This document shows positions 5,342-9,382 of a stretch of DNA of 9,382 nt, in pieces. The position numbers and the translations under genes are program-made. The notes under the pieces are model-generated. The model saw only the letters and a program-made list of their open reading frames with translations, had not been told where the DNA came from and did not search any database. Numbering within the stretch: the stretch's first letter is position 1; each line of letters opens with the position of its first letter. Source of the stretch: Eubacterium sp. (lineage in GTDB: Bacteria > Bacillota_A > Clostridia > Lachnospirales > Lachnospiraceae); NCBI GenBank assembly GCA_024687845.1, contig JAILEL010000256.1, forward strand, positions 1 through 9,382, in the 5' to 3' direction.

Positions 5342-6232
5342 ATGATTAGGAAATCTATTGCAAAAATAATATTTTTACCAGTGATATCGTTCTTCGTAGT
5401 TTTTCTGACGCTGATATTAGTCTTCAGATTTGCCGTGCCAAGAATAATAGCTCGTAGAGAAGCAGCTGAATACTATGCAGAAGCCTCTGATGAGCAGTCC
5501 TTCGTTGAGAATACCACTTATGAGAATTCTGATAGTTCATCAGGTGAAGGAAATTCGAACATTTCTGAAGAGGATGAATATCAGAAACTAATTGAAGAAG
5601 GGCTGAAGGAAGCTTCTTCCTCAGATAATTCATCTGATAACATTTCTAAAGGCAATTCAACCGATAACGAAAAAAGTTCTGATGAAGAAGAATGGATGCT
5701 GGTTCTCGTAAATCGCACCCACCCTGTTCCTGCAGGATTCTCTAAAGAATTTACCGATCTTTCAAACGGTCAGCGTGTTGATTCCAGAATATATCCAGAT
5801 CTTCAGGATATGTTTGATGCCGCAAGAGCAGACGGACTAGAGCTTTTTGTAAGAGAAGGCTACAGAACCAGCGAGGACCAACAGGCTATAATGGATGAAA
5901 GAATCTCCCAATATCAAGAGGAAGGTTACTCTTATGAGGAATCAAAAGAATATGCAGAACAATATGTAGCACTTCCAGGCACAAGTGAGCACGAACTTGG
6001 AATCAGCGTAGATATCAATGCAGATAACGAAGTAAACTCTGACGAAGTAGTTTATGACTGGTTATATGAAAACTCCTATAAATACGGTTTTATCAAGAGA
6101 TATCCCGAAGACAAAATAGAAATAACCGGTATCAACAACGAGCCCTGGCACTACCGATATGTTGGTAAAAAAGCAGCCCAGGAAATGCATGACACCGGTT
6201 TATGTCTTGAAGAATATCTATCCAGCAATTAA
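5342..6232 (+). CDS. Membrane-anchored D-alanyl-D-alanine carboxypeptidase, VanY type (peptidase M15B)
   Basis: A 296-residue zinc peptidase predicted to remove the terminal D-Ala from peptidoglycan pentapeptides outside the cell. One N-terminal hydrophobic segment (about 9-32, after KSIAK) is a signal anchor. Residues 45-117 are an acidic, Ser/Asn-rich linker that should reach into the wall. The catalytic domain follows: REGYRTSEDQ (171-180), PGTSEHELGISVDI (212-225, zinc ligands H217 and D224) and EPWHYRYVG (267-275, catalytic E267 and zinc ligand H270). All key residues are present, so it should be active. The ATG at 5342 is chosen because of AAGGAG 9 nt upstream. It stands alone on the plus strand with no vanS/vanR/vanA-like neighbours, so a housekeeping or wall-remodelling role is likelier than glycopeptide resistance. 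Its stop is only 26 bp from that of the convergent MATE gene. Confidence 0.93.
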   Translation: MIRKSIAKIIFLPVISFFVVFLTLILVFRFAVPRIIARREAAEYYAEASDEQSFVENTTYENSDSSSGEGNSNISEEDEYQKLIEEGLKEASSSDNSSDNISKGNSTDNEKSSDEEEWMLVLVNRTHPVPAGFSKEFTDLSNGQRVDSRIYPDLQDMFDAARADGLELFVREGYRTSEDQQAIMDERISQYQEEGYSYEESKEYAEQYVALPGTSEHELGISVDINADNEVNSDEVVYDWLYENSYKYGFIKRYPEDKIEITGINNEPWHYRYVGKKAAQEMHDTGLCLEEYLSSN

Positions 6233-6258
6233 ATACAGCATACGGATTGCGAAGAATT

Positions 6259-7638
6259 TTAAAGTTCTTCCTCATCACGGTTTCTTGTAATATCATTTGC
6301 CCATTTATAGCTGTAGAAATGTTTAAAAACCCATGGCCATTTGACAAATTCATCTGTGCAAAGAAGAAAATATACAACCTTAACTGGCAGCTTAAATACA
6401 AATGCAGCCAGCAGGCCAAGTGGAACAGCATAGCACCACATATCAATGGTGTCACATTTGAAACCGAATTTGCTGTCCCCTCCTGCCCGGAAAACCCCTG
6501 CTATAAGACAGGTATTAACTGATGTTCCCGTAACATAGTAGGTATTTATCAAAAGCATAAACTTGAGGTAGTCCAGAGCCTGTGGAGTTAGCGAGGCATG
6601 GCTCACCGCAAATGGCATTATTGCCAACACAATGAGTCCACCTATAATACCTGTAATAAAAGCAAGCCTGAGCAGGATATGTCCCATCTTTATGCCCTCT
6701 TCTCTGTTTCCAGTTCCAAGAATCTGTCCCACGATTATTCCTGCAGCTGAACCTATTCCATAGCAAAGAACACACCCAAGATTTCGAACTACGACAACAA
6801 TAGAATTTGCCGCAACTGCGTCGCTTCCCAGATGTCCAAGTATTACAGAATACATAGAAAATGCAAGAGACCATACAAGGTCATTACCTATTGCAGGAAG
6901 CGCCATAGTCATGAAATCTTTCTCTAACAACGCATGTCTTTCAAACATTGTTCTAAAAGTAAGTCGTACTTTAGGTTTTCTCATAGAAACAATAAAACAG
7001 CCAGCAAGTTGTATAAATCTGCTTATAGTTGTAGCAAGTCCAACCCCTACTACACCGAGCTTTGGAGCGCCAAAAAGTCCAAATATAAACACAGCATTCA
7101 GGATTACATTTGATATGAGTGCAATAGCTTCAAGAATTGTACTTGTAGCAACTTTACCGATACACCTGAGTATCGACATATATACCGCACTAACCGCCCA
7201 GAAAATCAGTCCCGGAGCTATAAATATAAGGTATTTATGTCCTATCTCCACAAGCTCAACATCAGAGGTATAAATATACATCAGATATTTAGGAATAGCG
7301 AGGCAGGCAATCATTCCAAGCATCGCAACTCCAAGCGCAAACTTAAGTCCGATGCCCTCTATTACTTCTATAGTCTTATAGTCACCTTTTCCATAATACT
7401 GAGCTGCAAGCATGGCTATTCCCGTTCCTATTCCATATAGAAACATGAACAGAATTCCAACCATACTGTTTGCAAGTGACACAGCGCTGATAGCACTCTG
7501 ACCAACAGAGTTCAGCATCAAAACATCAACACTATTTACCGCAGCATCCAGAACATTCTGCAAAATTATAGGAAATGCAACCATCCATATTTTTTTGTAT
7601 ATATCTTTGTTATTCTTTAAGTATGTATTAAATCTCAT
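6259..7638 (-). CDS. MATE family multidrug/toxin exporter
   Basis: A 459-residue polytopic membrane protein of the usual MATE length, with about twelve hydrophobic segments in two related halves. Typical stretches are AFPIILQNVLDAAVNSVDVL (first helix of the N half), GIGTGIAMLAAQYYGKGDY, and in the C half ALPAIGNDLVWSLAFSMYSV and GSAAGIIVGQILGTGNREEG. The family exports cationic or amphipathic drugs and metabolites by Na+ or H+ antiport; the substrate cannot be told from sequence. The C-terminus is charged (NRDEEEL). The start at 7638 fits the family N-terminus, but only an A-rich tract precedes it with no real Shine-Dalgarno, so translation may be weak. It follows the ABC-F gene by 81 bp on the same strand with no terminator seen between, so co-transcription is possible. 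A poor promoter-like match (TTAAGA, then TAAAAT) also lies in the gap. Confidence 0.93.
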   Translation of the reverse strand: MRFNTYLKNNKDIYKKIWMVAFPIILQNVLDAAVNSVDVLMLNSVGQSAISAVSLANSMVGILFMFLYGIGTGIAMLAAQYYGKGDYKTIEVIEGIGLKFALGVAMLGMIACLAIPKYLMYIYTSDVELVEIGHKYLIFIAPGLIFWAVSAVYMSILRCIGKVATSTILEAIALISNVILNAVFIFGLFGAPKLGVVGVGLATTISRFIQLAGCFIVSMRKPKVRLTFRTMFERHALLEKDFMTMALPAIGNDLVWSLAFSMYSVILGHLGSDAVAANSIVVVVRNLGCVLCYGIGSAAGIIVGQILGTGNREEGIKMGHILLRLAFITGIIGGLIVLAIMPFAVSHASLTPQALDYLKFMLLINTYYVTGTSVNTCLIAGVFRAGGDSKFGFKCDTIDMWCYAVPLGLLAAFVFKLPVKVVYFLLCTDEFVKWPWVFKHFYSYKWANDITRNRDEEEL

Positions 7639-7719
7639 TTTAAATCTTATTTCTTTCTATTATTTCTTTAGTATTTTAAGTAGTGCGCGAGTTTCTTAAT
7701 AGACGGAGCAATCCGTATA

Positions 7720-9273
7720 TCATACAGTATCAAAGGTTACAACCTTCGTTGCCAGCTCCTCTCTGAATCTTACATCATGTTCCACCATTATCATAGTTGG
7801 TTTATAAGTTTTTATCAACTTCTCAATCTGCATTCTTGAGAAAACATCTATATAATTCAGAGGTTCATCCCAAATATATAAATGAGCTGGTGTAAGCAGG
7901 CTCGCTGCTATCAAAACCTTCTTCTTCTGTCCTTCAGAATACTCTTCTATATTCTTCTCGAACTGAATACGGTTCATATCAAGCTTACGGAGCAAAGTTA
8001 GAAACAGACTGTAATCAAGATGCCGTTTCTCGGAATATTCCTTAAGACTCCCCTTTAGATGAGAAGTATTCTGATTTATATACGAAACCACAAGGCCACT
8101 TGCAACCTCCATCTTACCTTCAGTAAACATATTTGAAATGTCATCAGCTGATTCTTCAGGAGTTCCAGTTGAAATCCCGCTTAATATCTTCTTTATAAGA
8201 CTTGATTTACCACATCCATTAGATCCACTCAGGAACAGAATGTCTCCCTGAAAAAGTTGAAATGTTAATTCAGAAATCACTTTTTTCATATCAGGTGTAT
8301 AGCCTAATGAAAAATCCCTGCAATCAACAAGACATTTCTTATGATGAGTCATAGGCATGATTTTCAGATCATCCACATTTTCAATATCCTTAAGCAAGCC
8401 TTCCTTTTCCTCTATCTCGCGGTCAATCCTCTTCTCATAATTCTTCACACGTGCTTGCATCTTCTTAGTTTTTGCACCGATATAAGATCTTGTGGCTATG
8501 CACCTGTCATGTTCTTTTATAGGGTCAAAGCCAATTTTACTGTTCTCACTTTTCTCAGCCCATCTGCCAGTCCTGTCAGCAGCCACCTTAAGCTTGCCGA
8601 TTTCTTTAAGGTGTTTTTCATTTTCTGCCAATGCAAATGCATCAGCTTTTTGCTTATTTTCCCACCAGCTTTCAAAATTTCCTGCTACTACTTCGATAGA
8701 TGACCTATTAAGAACCAGCATATGATCAGCTACAGCATCCAAAAGATCTCTGTCATGAGAAACCAGTATAAATCCCTTCTTTTCTGAAAGATATTTTTTT
8801 ATTATCTCCCTCCCGCCTATATCTAAATGGTTTGTAGGTTCATCAATCAGCAGAAATTCATTATCCCCCGAAAAAAGAACAGCCAGCATAGCCTTGGTTC
8901 GTTCACCATGGCTAAGTGTTCTTACCGGTCTGTACAAAATCTCAGAATCAACTCCGAGACTATTCAACTCACATAGAATTCTCCAGCTCTCTACACCAGG
9001 CTTCCACACTTCACTCAGTTCATCCACCGTTTTATCCATATCAGACTCCTTAAGTCTATATGGAAAATAATCAAAATGTTTATTAGTACTTATACTGCCT
9101 TCATACTCATAGCATCCAAGCAGAAGGTTTAAGAATGTAGTCTTCCCTTTCCCATTACGACCAATGAAACCAAGCTTCCAGTCAGTATCAACAGAAAAGG
9201 ATACATTTTCAAATATATTATCGAAGCTGCCTTCATAGCAAAAGGTCAGATCTGATACCTGTAATAATGACAT
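7720..9273 (-). CDS. ABC-F ribosome-protection protein, Lsa family
   Basis: A 517-residue soluble protein with two ATPase domains and no membrane segment. The first has Walker A GRNGKGKT (38-45), signature LSHGE (120-124), Walker B LLIDEPTNHLD (141-151) and SHD (172-174). The second has GSNGCGKS (350-357), YSEGQ (445-449), YIWDEPLNYID (467-476) and EHD (498-500). The linker at about 200-310 is charged and helical, as expected for the arm that reaches the peptidyl-transferase centre. DTDWKLGFIGRNGKGKTT and IWDEPLNYID are what I recall of Lsa-type proteins, which displace lincosamides, streptogramin A and pleuromutilins from the ribosome; the drug range here is inferred. Both catalytic glutamates are intact (E145, E470). 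The start is the ATG at 9273, 7 nt after GGAGG; an ATG at 9279 is too close. A terminator-like hairpin directly upstream suggests attenuation. Confidence 0.93.
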   Translation of the reverse strand: MSLLQVSDLTFCYEGSFDNIFENVSFSVDTDWKLGFIGRNGKGKTTFLNLLLGCYEYEGSISTNKHFDYFPYRLKESDMDKTVDELSEVWKPGVESWRILCELNSLGVDSEILYRPVRTLSHGERTKAMLAVLFSGDNEFLLIDEPTNHLDIGGREIIKKYLSEKKGFILVSHDRDLLDAVADHMLVLNRSSIEVVAGNFESWWENKQKADAFALAENEKHLKEIGKLKVAADRTGRWAEKSENSKIGFDPIKEHDRCIATRSYIGAKTKKMQARVKNYEKRIDREIEEKEGLLKDIENVDDLKIMPMTHHKKCLVDCRDFSLGYTPDMKKVISELTFQLFQGDILFLSGSNGCGKSSLIKKILSGISTGTPEESADDISNMFTEGKMEVASGLVVSYINQNTSHLKGSLKEYSEKRHLDYSLFLTLLRKLDMNRIQFEKNIEEYSEGQKKKVLIAASLLTPAHLYIWDEPLNYIDVFSRMQIEKLIKTYKPTMIMVEHDVRFREELATKVVTFDTV

Positions 9274-9280
9274 ATGCATT

Positions 9281-9285
9281 CCTCC
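9281..9285 (-). promoter_or_regulatory. Ribosome binding site fixing the ABC-F start
   Basis: GGAGG lies 7 nt before the ATG at 9273 but only 1 nt before an in-frame ATG at 9279, so the 517-residue form is preferred. Confidence 0.8.
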
Positions 9286-9293
9286 AATCCTAT

Positions 9294-9329
9294 AAATAAA
9301 AAATCACCGCAAGAACTAATCCTGCGGTG
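9294..9329 (-). terminator. Intrinsic terminator, probable attenuator, just upstream of the ABC-F gene
   Basis: On the minus strand CACCGCA (9323-9329) pairs with TGCGGTG (9305-9311) across an 11-nt loop, followed at once by ATTTTTTATTTAT. This is a good intrinsic terminator. Only 19 bp separate the stem from the GGAGG site, too little for a promoter, so the ABC-F mRNA must start upstream and read through. Known ABC-F resistance genes (vga, lsa, vmlR, Listeria lmo0919) are reported to use such attenuators. It could instead simply end the upstream gene, whose stop seems to lie in the hairpin loop. Confidence 0.75.
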
Positions 9330-9382
9330 TAGATTTCCAGAAGAATCGTCTGATATATCTATAGGCACTAATAACATCCTGT
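9316..9382 (-). CDS. Possible C-terminal end of an upstream gene (partial)
   Basis: One minus-strand frame is open from the window edge for 21 codons, reading QDVISAYRYIRRFF and ending WKSTPQD at TAG 9316-9318, inside the loop of the terminator. It may be the tail of a normal gene or of an attenuator leader peptide; no start codon is visible in this frame and no family is recognised. A competing frame starts at ATG 9377 and overlaps the ABC-F start, ending at 9246, but has almost no room for a ribosome site in view. Confidence 0.4.
   Translation of the reverse strand, partial: QDVISAYRYIRRFFWKSTPQD

Noticed and set aside
6251..6270. Small palindrome GAAGAA/TTCTTC at the convergent ends of the carboxypeptidase and MATE genes
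   Set aside because: Weak 6-bp stem covering the MATE stop codon with no T-run on either side; not a convincing terminator.
6515..6874. 119-codon minus-strand frame inside the MATE gene
   Set aside because: A frame-shifted reading of the MATE gene with biased Cys/Trp/Ser composition; the MATE frame is intact.
7696..7719. ACGGA-GCAA-TCCGT hairpin after the ABC-F stop
   Set aside because: Only 5 bp and no T-run on the minus strand, so not called as a terminator.
8341..8725. Two overlapping plus-strand open frames inside the ABC-F gene
   Set aside because: Antisense to the linker region of ABC-F; composition reflects the complementary coding strand and no start signals are present.

Overview
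The window looks like a chromosomal piece from an AT-rich, low-GC Gram-positive bacterium, most likely a Lachnospiraceae member of the Butyrivibrio/Pseudobutyrivibrio type. The reasons are the DegV subfamily with an SCC-P-CDL N-terminus, the [16 protein letters not shown] form of TrpRS, a membrane diguanylate cyclase with degenerate PAS-like repeats, an Lsa-type ABC-F protein, strong GGAGG-type ribosome sites and a REP-like palindrome. The genus is an inference from protein character, not a search result. No tRNA, rRNA, CRISPR array, transposase gene or phage gene was seen.

Layout. Bases 3-137 (+) are the tail of a secreted 3D-domain (wall-active) protein. Convergent to it is a small stand-alone HD-domain (p)ppGpp-hydrolase-like gene (171-629, -). 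Upstream of that on the minus strand are trpS (720-1811) with a clear intrinsic terminator behind it, a DegV fatty-acid-binding protein (1937-2821), an orphan type IV pilin-like protein (2873-3346) and a two-TM diguanylate cyclase (3498-5057). A 284-bp divergent control region (5058-5341) separates these from a plus-strand, membrane-anchored VanY-type D,D-carboxypeptidase (5342-6232). Convergent with that are a MATE exporter (6259-7638, -) and an Lsa-family ABC-F ribosome-protection protein (7720-9273, -). The last bases appear to hold the end of another minus-strand gene.

There is no single multi-gene system here. The window is a run of short housekeeping and adaptive units: stringent-response tuning, tRNA charging, fatty-acid handling, surface and c-di-GMP functions, wall remodelling, and drug export or target protection. 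The non-coding parts hold the most interesting signals. An intrinsic terminator sits so close to the ABC-F start that the mRNA probably reads through it, as expected for an antibiotic-sensing attenuator. A 20+20-nt perfect inverted repeat of REP type lies in the trpS leader. A 21-codon upstream ORF ends on the pilin start codon in an ATGA overlap. Palindromes lie before degV and before the carboxypeptidase gene.

Several minus-strand reading frames extend upstream of the probable true starts. I set starts by Shine-Dalgarno spacing and by where family homology begins; the longer versions of TrpRS and the pilin are probably artefacts.
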